From NCBI GenBank assembly GCA_000798955.1, contig JTLC01000040.1, positions 1 to 41,669 of the forward strand: DNA of 41,669 bases, given 5' to 3'. The stretch is from Firmicutes bacterium ZOR0006 (GTDB lineage Bacteria > Bacillota_I > Bacilli_A > Culicoidibacterales > ZOR0006). The first letter of the stretch is position 1. Every line of letters starts with the position of its first letter. Position numbers and translations under genes: made by a program. Below, piece by piece: positions 15,024-22,693 of this stretch. The notes beneath the pieces are model-generated. The model did no database searches, was not told the origin of the DNA, and saw only the letters and a list, made by a program, of their open reading frames with translations.

Positions 15024-16235
15024 ATGGCAGGAGTGAGCTTCATAATAATCTTGATTTTTATTTTAGTTGGTGCCCATTATTTTGGTAAGGGAGCGGAACG
15101 AATGAAGCTACCAAGCTTGTTAGGAATGATGGGTTTTGGTTTACTTATTGGTCCAGCATTGCTGAACATCTTACCAACAGTGACTTTGAATCAAGCTGGT
15201 TTTTTTAAAGATACTGCCTTGGTGATTGTCTTATTTATTGCTGGACTGGGCATTAGTTGGCAACAAATGAAAACAATTGGTCGCCCCGCGGTCTTACTTA
15301 GCAGTGTTCCCGCACTGCTTGAAGGATTTACCATTGCCGGATTGGCTATGTGGTTATTTGATTTTAACTTTGTGCAAGGTGCGATTCTAGGCTTCATTAT
15401 TGCTGCGGTTAGTCCAGCTGTGCTAATTCCAGCAATGATTGATCTCGTTCAGCGGCGCTATGGTGAAAAAAAAGCAATTCCACAAATGCTTTTAGTTGGT
15501 GCATCGGCAGATGATACAATTGCGATTACCTTTTTTACCATGTTTTTGACGATTTATACACAGCAAGCTCAGGGCTTAACAGCGAATCCATGGCAGCAAT
15601 TACTCCAAATTCCACTGATGCTCATCGTGAGTATTAGTGTGCCATTTCTGTTGGCCAAATTGCTCCACCCGTTGCTGAAAAGGATGAATCATCCACTTTT
15701 GCTTGTGGGAGTGACCTTTTTCTGTGCCTATATAATGCGTGTCGTTGAGACAACTACACATACACCAATTTTCAATTCACTCCTAGCAGTGATGATGTTT
15801 GGTTTCTTCTTGCGCTTTGATTTTGAAGCGAAAGCTATTTTAGTTCAGGTACAGATGCAACGACTTTGGCAATATGGGAAAGTGTATCTCTTTGTTTTTG
15901 TTGGTGCTGCAATTGATCCATTTTTAGTCGGCAACTTTTTCTTGAGTGGTGGGCTGATGTTGCTCATTTCTTTAACAGTGCGTTCGTTGGGGGTTTATCT
16001 CTCACTGATAGGGACCAACTTAACTTGGAGTGAACGTTTCTTTTGTGCAATTGCGTACTTACCAAAAGCAACGGTACAATCGGCAAAGGCTGGTGTCCCG
16101 TTACAAGCGGGCGTTGCTGGTGGTGAAGAGATGCAAGCATTAGCAATTTTGAGCGTTCTCATTACGGCGCCAATTGGTGCAATCGGGATTAAATATTTTG
16201 CTCCCAAAATTTTAGAACAAGCTGTAGATGAATAA
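15024..16235 (+). CDS. monovalent cation:proton antiporter (CPA family)
   Basis: A 403-residue integral membrane protein with about 11-13 hydrophobic helices and no cytoplasmic C-terminal domain. It matches the Na+/H+ exchanger fold: LPSLLGMMGFGLLIGPALL near residue 30, ISWQQMK near residue 76, and AVSPAVLIPAMI near residue 131. The ion-binding pair in GASADDTIAITFF (about residues 158-170) is Asp-Asp. Such transporters exchange Na+ or K+ for H+ to control pH and salt. A start ATG follows AAGGATGAGG. It is monocistronic, between an extended -10 promoter and a terminator. It lacks TrkA-N domains, unlike KefB/KefC types. Na+ versus K+ is not decidable here. Confidence 0.87.
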   Translation: MAGVSFIIILIFILVGAHYFGKGAERMKLPSLLGMMGFGLLIGPALLNILPTVTLNQAGFFKDTALVIVLFIAGLGISWQQMKTIGRPAVLLSSVPALLEGFTIAGLAMWLFDFNFVQGAILGFIIAAVSPAVLIPAMIDLVQRRYGEKKAIPQMLLVGASADDTIAITFFTMFLTIYTQQAQGLTANPWQQLLQIPLMLIVSISVPFLLAKLLHPLLKRMNHPLLLVGVTFFCAYIMRVVETTTHTPIFNSLLAVMMFGFFLRFDFEAKAILVQVQMQRLWQYGKVYLFVFVGAAIDPFLVGNFFLSGGLMLLISLTVRSLGVYLSLIGTNLTWSERFFCAIAYLPKATVQSAKAGVPLQAGVAGGEEMQALAILSVLITAPIGAIGIKYFAPKILEQAVDE

Positions 16236-16242
16236 GAGTTCG

Positions 16243-16270
16243 AAAAAGTACGCGTGGTCGTACTTTTTTT
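16243..16270 (+). terminator. terminator after the antiporter gene
   Basis: AAAAAGTACG pairs with CGTACTTTTT around the loop cgtggt, followed by more T residues. Confidence 0.85.
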
Positions 16271-16379
16271 ATTAGTAAAAAAAAATTCAAAAAAATTTCA
16301 GCGAAAAATAACGGAATAATGAGCACTTTTCCGGTCTGAAAGGGGTATAGTTAAGAAAATAGCGGAGGAGAAGTAGGTG

Positions 16380-16925
16380 ATGATGGTGAAGGAGCACGAG
16401 TACTATTATTGGTCGAAAGTAACGAGTGTGATAGCGAGTAGTGTGGTGATAGGAAAAAGCATGTGGTATTTGCTGACACAATTTATTTTTGGCGTAGCAA
16501 ACGGCTACTATTGGCCACAACCTTATTTGGCAGCGAAAGATTTGCCAGCAATGGCAACTGACAGTCCATTAATGCTAAATGAAGTAGGGAGTGCCGGAGC
16601 TGGCACTGATGCCATGCCGATGGCACCAGAGCTGATCGTCACCTCTGATCTGTATGCTCTTTTCGCTACGGTTCAGTCCATCCTGACGATTGTAGCCGTC
16701 TTAGTTATCATTTTATGGGCAATTTTTTTACTGTATCAAAGTCAGCGACTGACAAAAAAACGGAGTAACTGGCAACTAGTCCTTTTTTGGGTAACGGCCG
16801 TTGGCGCTTTTATTAGTAATTTTTGGCTAATTGGTAGTTTTTATTTTTTAAGTGGTGCCTGTTTAAGGTTTGCGCATCAACAGCAAAAGACAAAAGGAGG
16901 GACGAGCGATGAAAGTGACCTTTAA
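16380..16925 (+). CDS. unknown three-helix membrane protein coupled to copA
   Basis: A 181-residue membrane protein that I do not recognise. Hydrophobic segments lie at about residues 14-40, 95-119 and 131-160. The stretch between the first two (about 41-92) holds four methionines (M58, M65, M79, M81), among them the pair MPM, plus acidic residues. If outside the cell, it could bind copper. The C-terminus is basic then acidic. Its last 17 bases overlap copA (start 16909), so the two are translationally coupled and a role in copper handling is inferred. GGAGGAG at 16364-16370 precedes three tandem start codons (GTG 16377, ATG 16380, ATG 16383); I chose the middle one. A -10-like TATAGT lies at 16346-16351. 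Confidence 0.7.
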   Translation: MMVKEHEYYYWSKVTSVIASSVVIGKSMWYLLTQFIFGVANGYYWPQPYLAAKDLPAMATDSPLMLNEVGSAGAGTDAMPMAPELIVTSDLYALFATVQSILTIVAVLVIILWAIFLLYQSQRLTKKRSNWQLVLFWVTAVGAFISNFWLIGSFYFLSGACLRFAHQQQKTKGGTSDESDL

Positions 16926-19320
16926 TATCCAAGGGATGAGTTGTGCGAACTGTGCGACTACGATTGAAAAGACGCTCCAAAGTATGAGTGGCGTTGAGAC
17001 CGCAAGTGTCAATTTCGCCTTAGAAAAAGTATATGTGAGCTATCAGGCCCCAGCGACAGTTGCGAAAATGCAAGCGGCATTTATAACGTCAAATTATCGG
17101 CTCCAACCGGAGATGCCACTCTATACGGCACAATTTACGATTATTGGGATGAGCTGTGCGAATTGTGTGAATACAGTTGAACAAGCAGTTACAGCAGTGC
17201 CGGAACTTGAAAGTGCTGTTGTTAATTTCACGACCGAAATTTTGACCGTTACAAGTGTGGAACCGATTGATGAAGCCCGTTTAGTACAAGTAGTCGCGGA
17301 GAATGGTTATCAAGCTGAAAAATTAGCTTTTACGAATGCTACTCAGCAACAACAAAGCCGTGAAAGTCAGAAGCGCCAAGAGTTTGCGCAGATGAAGCAA
17401 CGACTCAGATGGATGAGTATTTGTACCATTCCGTTATTTATCTTAGCGATGTTACCAATGTTTGGCGTAATGATTCCCCTTGATTATCGCCTTCAAATAG
17501 TATTGCAATTTGGACTCGTAGTACCAGTCATGGTACTAGGCTGGCATTTTTACCGTACTGGCTTTCAGCGATTGATTCGCTTTGATCCAAATATGGATTC
17601 ATTGATTGCATTAGGAACAAGTGCAGCATTTATTTATAGCCTTTGGCTTGCTTGGGAAACATGGATGATAACGAGTCATCAAGGTCACCCAAGTGTCCAT
17701 TTATATTTAGAAACAGTGGCAGTGATTCTGACTTTAATTCAATTAGGTAAATGGTTAGAAGCCCGTTCAAAATATCAAGCATCAGCAGCGATTGAACAAC
17801 TTATCGCACTAGTGCCGACAACGGCAACCCAGTTGCTTGCAGAACAGTCGCAAGAAATTGCGGTGAGTGAGATTGTCCACGGGATGCACTTGCTTGTAAA
17901 ACCAGGCGAAAAAATTCCGGTTGATGGTCTGGTGCTGGATGGGCAATCTGCTGTCAACGAAGCCATGTTAACGGGTGAAAGTTTACCAGTTGAAAAGTAT
18001 CAAGGCGCAAAAGTGAGTGCTGGGACAGTGAATACAACAGGGCGATTAGTTATTGAAGCAACCGGTGTTGGTAGTGAAACGACAGTCGCACAAATTATTG
18101 CCTTAGTGAGCCAGGCACAAGCACAAAAACCGCCAATTGCACGGTTAGCAGATACAATTTCTCGTTATTTTGTCCCAACAGTGATGATAATTGCGCTCGT
18201 TACATTCATTGGCTGGTTTGTATTTGGTCAAGAGCCATTTGATTTTGCCCTTCAAGCCGCGATAGCAGTCCTTGTCATTGCGTGTCCATGTGCATTAGGG
18301 CTAGCGACACCAACATCGATTATGGTTGGTACTGGTCGTGGAGCCAAACAAGGGATTTTAATCAAAGGTGGTGAATCATTAGAGTTACTCCACACGATTG
18401 AAACAGTTGTCTTTGATAAAACCGGAACCTTAACACAAGGTGAGTTAGTTGTGACCGATGTTCTTGGTGACAAAGAAGCACTTGAATTAGCAGCAAGTGC
18501 AGAAGTAAATTCGGAACATCCAATTGCCAAAGCAATCATCCGCTATGCTAAAGAACAGAATTGGGTATTGCAACCAGTTGAGAGTTTTGGTGCACAAATT
18601 GGAGCTGGTGTTGAAGCGCAAATTGCCAATCAAAGCGTTTTTGTTGGTCAATGTGAGTTCACAGAAAATTGGATTCAACACCAACAACGTTTGGCACAGG
18701 AGGCGAAAACTGTCATTGCGGTTCAGATCAACCAAGAGATTCAAGCAGTGATTGCCCTGGCAGATACGTTGCGCCCAACGAGCAAGGCGGCAGTAGAAGC
18801 ATTACAAACACTCGGGTTAGAAGTAGTGATGTTGACCGGTGATAATCAGCAAACAGCAGCACAAATTGCGACAGAATTAGGTGTCGATCACGTGTTTGCG
18901 CAAGTATTACCAACGCAAAAAGCGCAAAAAATCCAATTGTTACAAGCACAACATAAACGTGTAGCGATGGTTGGTGATGGGATGAATGATGCACCAGCAT
19001 TGGCTCAAGCAGATGTTGGAATTGCTTTAGGAGCTGGAACTGATGTTGCTATTGAATCTGCAGATGTAGTCTTGATGAAAAGTGATCCGTTTGCAGTTGT
19101 TCAGGCTTATCAGTTATCGCGAGCAACAATTCGGAACATTCAACAGAATTTTTTCTGGGCATTTATCTATAATATTATTGGTATCCCAATCGCTGCTGGA
19201 ATTTTAGTCCTCTTTGGTGGTCCAGCACTAGATCCGATGTTTGCCGCCTTAGCGATGGCATTCAGCTCAGTTTCAGTTGTTTTAAACGCATTGCGATTGC
19301 GATATCTCAAACTAAAATAA
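16909..19320 (+). CDS. copA: Cu+-exporting P1B-type ATPase CopA
   Basis: Exports Cu+ across the cell membrane using ATP. The 803 residues have two N-terminal heavy-metal-associated domains, each with GMSCANC (about residues 8-14 and 79-85). Eight membrane helices follow, with the actuator domain TGES, the transport motif ACPCALG near residue 459, the phosphorylation site DKTGTLTQG near 503, the class-specific SEHP, and [23 protein letters not shown] and [14 protein letters not shown] near the end carry the YN and MxxSS residues of the P1B-1 (Cu+) subgroup. The ATG at 16909 follows GGAGGG. No copZ chaperone, csoR or copY regulator is adjacent, and I found no TACAnnTGTA operator upstream. Confidence 0.93.
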   Translation: MKVTFNIQGMSCANCATTIEKTLQSMSGVETASVNFALEKVYVSYQAPATVAKMQAAFITSNYRLQPEMPLYTAQFTIIGMSCANCVNTVEQAVTAVPELESAVVNFTTEILTVTSVEPIDEARLVQVVAENGYQAEKLAFTNATQQQQSRESQKRQEFAQMKQRLRWMSICTIPLFILAMLPMFGVMIPLDYRLQIVLQFGLVVPVMVLGWHFYRTGFQRLIRFDPNMDSLIALGTSAAFIYSLWLAWETWMITSHQGHPSVHLYLETVAVILTLIQLGKWLEARSKYQASAAIEQLIALVPTTATQLLAEQSQEIAVSEIVHGMHLLVKPGEKIPVDGLVLDGQSAVNEAMLTGESLPVEKYQGAKVSAGTVNTTGRLVIEATGVGSETTVAQIIALVSQAQAQKPPIARLADTISRYFVPTVMIIALVTFIGWFVFGQEPFDFALQAAIAVLVIACPCALGLATPTSIMVGTGRGAKQGILIKGGESLELLHTIETVVFDKTGTLTQGELVVTDVLGDKEALELAASAEVNSEHPIAKAIIRYAKEQNWVLQPVESFGAQIGAGVEAQIANQSVFVGQCEFTENWIQHQQRLAQEAKTVIAVQINQEIQAVIALADTLRPTSKAAVEALQTLGLEVVMLTGDNQQTAAQIATELGVDHVFAQVLPTQKAQKIQLLQAQHKRVAMVGDGMNDAPALAQADVGIALGAGTDVAIESADVVLMKSDPFAVVQAYQLSRATIRNIQQNFFWAFIYNIIGIPIAAGILVLFGGPALDPMFAALAMAFSSVSVVLNALRLRYLKLK

Positions 19321-19358
19321 CATAAAAAGCCGCTGTCAATCGACAACGGCTTTTTATG
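19321..19358. terminator. bidirectional terminator between copA and the SDR gene
   Basis: CATAAAAAGCCG (19321-19332) pairs with CGGCTTTTTATG (19347-19358), with an inner TGTC/GACA stem around aatc. The A and T runs suit both strands, and the flanking genes converge on it. Confidence 0.88.
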
Positions 19359-19363
19359 AGCGC

Positions 19364-20122
19364 TTAATCCCGCGTTACAGCTTTAGCAACGCGTGCTAGG
19401 AGTGGACGAGGTACGAATTTTGTCGCAACTACAAGTGCCTGATTCATTTTTCCAGGGATAATCGTGTGTTTTCCGCGTAAAAATTGTTTGTAAGCAATTG
19501 AGACCACTTTTTCAGCTGCCATTGGTACAGCGAACATTTTCGTTTTTTCAACACGAGCGACTTGGGCGAAATTTGTTTTTGTAGCACCAGGTGCAAGGAC
19601 GCTAATTTGAATTGGCGTCCCACGGTATTCTTCAGCTAAAGCTTGTGAGAAAGAGAGAACAAACGCCTTTGTTGCATAGTAAATTGCCATCATTGGTCCA
19701 GGTAGATAACCGGCAACCGAGGCAACATTGAGAATTTTCCCACCACCTTGTGCTTCCATATCACCAAGAAAGAGATAACTTAGCTCAACGAGTGAGGTCA
19801 TGTTCACTTGCATCATCGCTAATTGTTGAGTCAAACTGAGAGCGTGAAATTCACCCATCAGACCAAATCCCGCGTTGTTAATTAAAATATCGACTGTAAG
19901 CTTGCGACGATGAATAGCTTCATAGAGCAGGGTTGCTCCATTTTGGCTACTTAAATCTTGCTGGATGATTGTCCACTGTTCTTGCGGATAGTCAGCAACT
20001 AACGCTTCAAGTTGTGCTAAATTGCGGGCGGTGACGATGACGTGATAGCCATCTTTTAAAAATTTTTGGGCGAAAATAGCGCCAAGGCCACTTGATGCGC
20101 CGGTAATTAAAACTGTTTGCAT
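19364..20122 (-). CDS. short-chain dehydrogenase/reductase
   Basis: A 252-residue classical short-chain dehydrogenase, an NAD(P)H-dependent oxidoreductase. The cofactor motif is TGASSGLG near residues 7-14, with the structural NNAG near 86. The catalytic serine lies in LNVASVAGYLPG, and YYATK is the active-site Tyr/Lys motif. The C-terminal tail (RPLLARVAKAVTRD) is basic. The substrate is not evident. The start at 20122 follows AAAGGAG; the longer open frame upstream has no ribosome-binding site. It lies 53 bases after the ArsC-like gene on the same strand and is probably cotranscribed with it. Confidence 0.87.
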   Translation of the reverse strand: MQTVLITGASSGLGAIFAQKFLKDGYHVIVTARNLAQLEALVADYPQEQWTIIQQDLSSQNGATLLYEAIHRRKLTVDILINNAGFGLMGEFHALSLTQQLAMMQVNMTSLVELSYLFLGDMEAQGGGKILNVASVAGYLPGPMMAIYYATKAFVLSFSQALAEEYRGTPIQISVLAPGATKTNFAQVARVEKTKMFAVPMAAEKVVSIAYKQFLRGKHTIIPGKMNQALVVATKFVPRPLLARVAKAVTRD

Positions 20123-20175
20123 AGAAAAACTCCTTTGATAAAAGTACACACAGCGATTGATGCTGTTATGCAAAA

Positions 20176-20529
20176 TTAGTGCTGAAATTGCTCCCATTCA
20201 GCTTCTTTAAAGCCAACAACAACGGCTGTTTCGCTGATGAGCAGTGGTCGTTTGATTAGCATTCCATCACTGGCGAGTAATTCAAGTTGCTCGTGTTCAC
20301 TGAGTGTTGGGAGTACGGTTTTTAATTGCCGTTCGCGATAAGCTAATCCGCTCGTATTAAAAAATTTTTTTAATGGTAGACCAGAACGCTGCCAAAAATC
20401 ATGAAGTTGTTGAGCCGTTGGCGGTTGCTCGTGAATTGGAATAGCTTGATAGGGCAAATTGTGCGTATCTAACCACTTTTTTGCTTTTTTACAAGTGCTG
20501 CAATTAGGATAATGATAGAAAATAAGCAT
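20176..20529 (-). CDS. ArsC/Spx-family thioredoxin-fold protein (YusI-like)
   Basis: A 117-residue protein of the ArsC/Spx superfamily. The N-terminal active site reads YPNCSTCKKAKKWL, with a CxxC pair at residues 10 and 13. The ending LLISETAVVVGFKEAEW is typical of YusI/YffB-type members. Arsenate reductase activity is often annotated but unproven for this subgroup, and Spx proteins instead bind RNA polymerase and have other C-terminal features. TAAGGAG precedes the ATG. It starts directly after the hairpin and T run that end the acylphosphatase gene, so expression probably depends on read-through. Confidence 0.85.
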   Translation of the reverse strand: MLIFYHYPNCSTCKKAKKWLDTHNLPYQAIPIHEQPPTAQQLHDFWQRSGLPLKKFFNTSGLAYRERQLKTVLPTLSEHEQLELLASDGMLIKRPLLISETAVVVGFKEAEWEQFQH

Positions 20530-20543
20530 TGTGTAGACTCCTT

Positions 20544-20568
20544 AAAAAAGGGAATGCGTCGCATTCCC
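20544..20568 (-). terminator. terminator between acyP and the ArsC-like gene
   Basis: On the minus strand GGGAATGC pairs with GCATTCCC around 3 bases, followed by TTTTTT. The T run is followed within a few bases by the ribosome-binding site of the next gene, so no promoter fits between. It may be leaky. Confidence 0.8.
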
Positions 20569-20577
20569 ACATAATTG

Positions 20578-20844
20578 TTAGTAAAATGAAAATCGTTGAT
20601 AATATTTTGCTGTTTCAGCGGATGAAACGAGATGGTCAATCCGCGAAAAGCCGTTACCGATGCGTAACCGATTGATAAACGCCTCAAGATTTTTTGCTGG
20701 ACCTTCAATCCAAATTTCAACTTCCCCAGACGGTAAGTTTTTGGCATAGCCATAGATACCGAGTTCAGCTGCAATTGCTACGCAGAAAATGCGTAAGCCA
20801 ACACCTTGAACGGCGCCAGTTACTCGTAATAACCGTGCTTCCAT
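20578..20844 (-). CDS. acyP: acylphosphatase
   Basis: A small cytoplasmic hydrolase of acyl phosphates such as acetyl phosphate. The 88 residues match the family size. VTGAVQGVGLR holds the phosphate-binding loop and catalytic arginine (R18), and GYAKNLPSGEVEI holds the catalytic asparagine (N36). The more common wording is GRVQGVGFR and GWVRN, so this copy varies slightly but keeps both key residues. AAGGAGGGG precedes the ATG. It follows the alcohol dehydrogenase gene by 20 bases on the same strand, which suggests one transcript ending at the hairpin at 20544-20568. Confidence 0.9.
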   Translation of the reverse strand: MEARLLRVTGAVQGVGLRIFCVAIAAELGIYGYAKNLPSGEVEIWIEGPAKNLEAFINRLRIGNGFSRIDHLVSSAETAKYYQRFSFY

Positions 20845-20864
20845 ACAATCCCCTCCTTTTTCTT

Positions 20865-22052
20865 TTATTCGAGTGATGCGAAAATTTGGTGCAAATCAGC
20901 TGCTGTCAATGGTAAGAAATGACCAACAGACGGTTGTCCCAATAATGTTTTTGTCGTTAAATCAGTAAGAATGTCAGTTGATGTCAATTGGAGATCACGC
21001 AATTTTGTTGGTGCTCCAAGTTGACGCCAGAAATCACTTAACGCTGTGATACCGGCATGGGCAGTCGCAATATCATCTGCTAATGGTTGAATCGCAAAGA
21101 CTTGGGTTGCCATTTTTGCTAAGAGCGGCGCGGTTGTCTCCGGATCTTTTGTTAAGACGTAATGCATCCAATGGGGGAAAACAATGGCTAACCCAGCACC
21201 GTGTGGGATGTCATAAACAGCTGATAAGGCATGTTCGATTTGGTGAGAGGCCCAATCACCATTTGAGCCAATTCGTAAAACGCCGTTAAGGGCATAGGTA
21301 CCGCAAATCATCATTGTTTCGCGGGCGTGATAATCATTGAGATTAGCCAAGAGATCCGGTGCAGTCGCAATGACTTGGCGTAAAGTTGTTTCAATCAAGG
21401 CTTCCTGATATGGATTTTGAACTGTCAGTGGATTTTGCCGGAAATACTGTTCAAATAAATGACTCATAATATCAATAATGCCATATAATGTATGATTATG
21501 TGGAACAGTAAATGTGTTTTGTGGATCGAGTAACGCAAACTTTGGTAAAACTAGTGGTGAACCCCAGCCTTTCTTTTCACTAGTTGCTAAGTTCGTAATA
21601 ACTGAACCAGAATTCGTTTCGGAACCGGTCGCAGCGAGCGTGAGAATAGTACCAAGTGGTACGGCTGTTTGGATAACAGCTTTGCCTAAAACAATATCCC
21701 ATGCATGCCCTTCGTGATAAATTCCAGCAGCGATGAGTTTGGCAGCATCGATGACACTCCCGCCACCAACTGCAAGAACAAAATCAACACATTCGTGCCG
21801 AGCAATTGCAATCGCTTCCTCGACAGTTTCAACACGTGGATTTGGTTCAATACCACCAAATGAAATGTAGTCAATATGTGCTGCTTCAAGTAACGCAGTC
21901 ACTTCATCGTATAAGCCGTTGCGGCGAATACTGCCCCCACCATAAGCAAGTAAGACCTTCTTTGGGTGATGAAGTGCGGTGACAAGATGTTGTTTGACAA
22001 CATCGCGACCGAAAAAAAGTTGTGTCGGTACTGAAAAACTAAAATTTTCCAT
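20865..22052 (-). CDS. iron-containing alcohol dehydrogenase (butanol dehydrogenase type)
   Basis: A 395-residue group III alcohol dehydrogenase that reduces aldehydes to alcohols with NAD(P)H, typical of fermentative metabolism. The N-terminus FSFSVPTQLFFGRD is characteristic. LAVGGGSVIDAAK near residue 95 binds the cofactor. Iron ligands lie in DIMSHLFEQYF and SHQIEHALSAVYDIPHGAGLAIVFPHWMHY. The long YugJ/BdhA-like form fits best. The start at 22052 follows AGGGGG on the minus strand with somewhat long spacing; the upstream open frame lacks a better site. The acylphosphatase gene follows in the same direction. Confidence 0.9.
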   Translation of the reverse strand: MENFSFSVPTQLFFGRDVVKQHLVTALHHPKKVLLAYGGGSIRRNGLYDEVTALLEAAHIDYISFGGIEPNPRVETVEEAIAIARHECVDFVLAVGGGSVIDAAKLIAAGIYHEGHAWDIVLGKAVIQTAVPLGTILTLAATGSETNSGSVITNLATSEKKGWGSPLVLPKFALLDPQNTFTVPHNHTLYGIIDIMSHLFEQYFRQNPLTVQNPYQEALIETTLRQVIATAPDLLANLNDYHARETMMICGTYALNGVLRIGSNGDWASHQIEHALSAVYDIPHGAGLAIVFPHWMHYVLTKDPETTAPLLAKMATQVFAIQPLADDIATAHAGITALSDFWRQLGAPTKLRDLQLTSTDILTDLTTKTLLGQPSVGHFLPLTAADLHQIFASLE

Positions 22053-22159
22053 AAATGAGAAACCCCCTATATTAATTGAATGTGTAACAAGTATACTGCA
22101 TTTCTTCATTTTGTGGTAGAATAAAACAATGAAAATATTCCAAAGAGGAGGTGAAGAAG

Positions 22160-22693
22160 ATGAGCAGCCAAAAAATTACCGTTTTTGATTTTGAAACGAC
22201 AGGATTTAAAGAAAACCGTGCTGTTTCACTTGGCATGGTTGTCTATGAAGATGGTCGGAAAATTGTTGAAATTTATCAAATGTTCCGTCCAGGAGCTGCA
22301 ATTGAGCCTGGTGCACAACGTGTCCATGGTATTCGTGCGAGTGATGTGGCAATGAAACCGACATTTGACCAAATGTGGCCAGCTATTCGCCCTTATCTTG
22401 AAAATCATCTCGTAGTCGCCCATAATGCGAAATTTGATTTAGGTGTTTTAGCTCGAGAATGTCTCGCCTATGATTTAGACTGTCCCCCATTGCAGACGTT
22501 TTGTACATTGGCATATGCAAAACAGCATGTCACAACACCAACGCGGAAGCATAACTTAGCAACGCTCGCAGATTACTATGGCATTGACCTGAGTAATGCC
22601 CATAATGCGTTGGATGATAGCCGTGCAACTGGAGAACTACTCTTTAAAATGGTCCAAACACCAATTCAGGCGGAGTGGTGGTCATGTCGATAA
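22160..22693 (+). CDS. DnaQ-like DEDDh 3'-5' exonuclease
   Basis: A 177-residue exonuclease domain protein of the DnaQ/epsilon superfamily, degrading DNA or RNA from the 3' end with two metal ions. Motif Exo I is VFDFETTG (D10, E12), Exo II is VVAHNAKFDLGVL, and Exo III is HNALDDSRA with the catalytic His and Asp. It is a stand-alone domain. The ATG at 22160 follows AGAGGAGG; the GTG at 22151 overlaps that site and is unlikely. Its end overlaps the recD2 start by 10 bases, so the exonuclease and helicase are probably made together. Confidence 0.88.
   Translation: MSSQKITVFDFETTGFKENRAVSLGMVVYEDGRKIVEIYQMFRPGAAIEPGAQRVHGIRASDVAMKPTFDQMWPAIRPYLENHLVVAHNAKFDLGVLARECLAYDLDCPPLQTFCTLAYAKQHVTTPTRKHNLATLADYYGIDLSNAHNALDDSRATGELLFKMVQTPIQAEWWSCR

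Noticed and set aside
16271-16379. CopY or CsoR operator before the copper genes
   Set aside because: No TACAnnTGTA and no GC-rich CsoR palindrome could be found; only a lone GGGGTATA is present.
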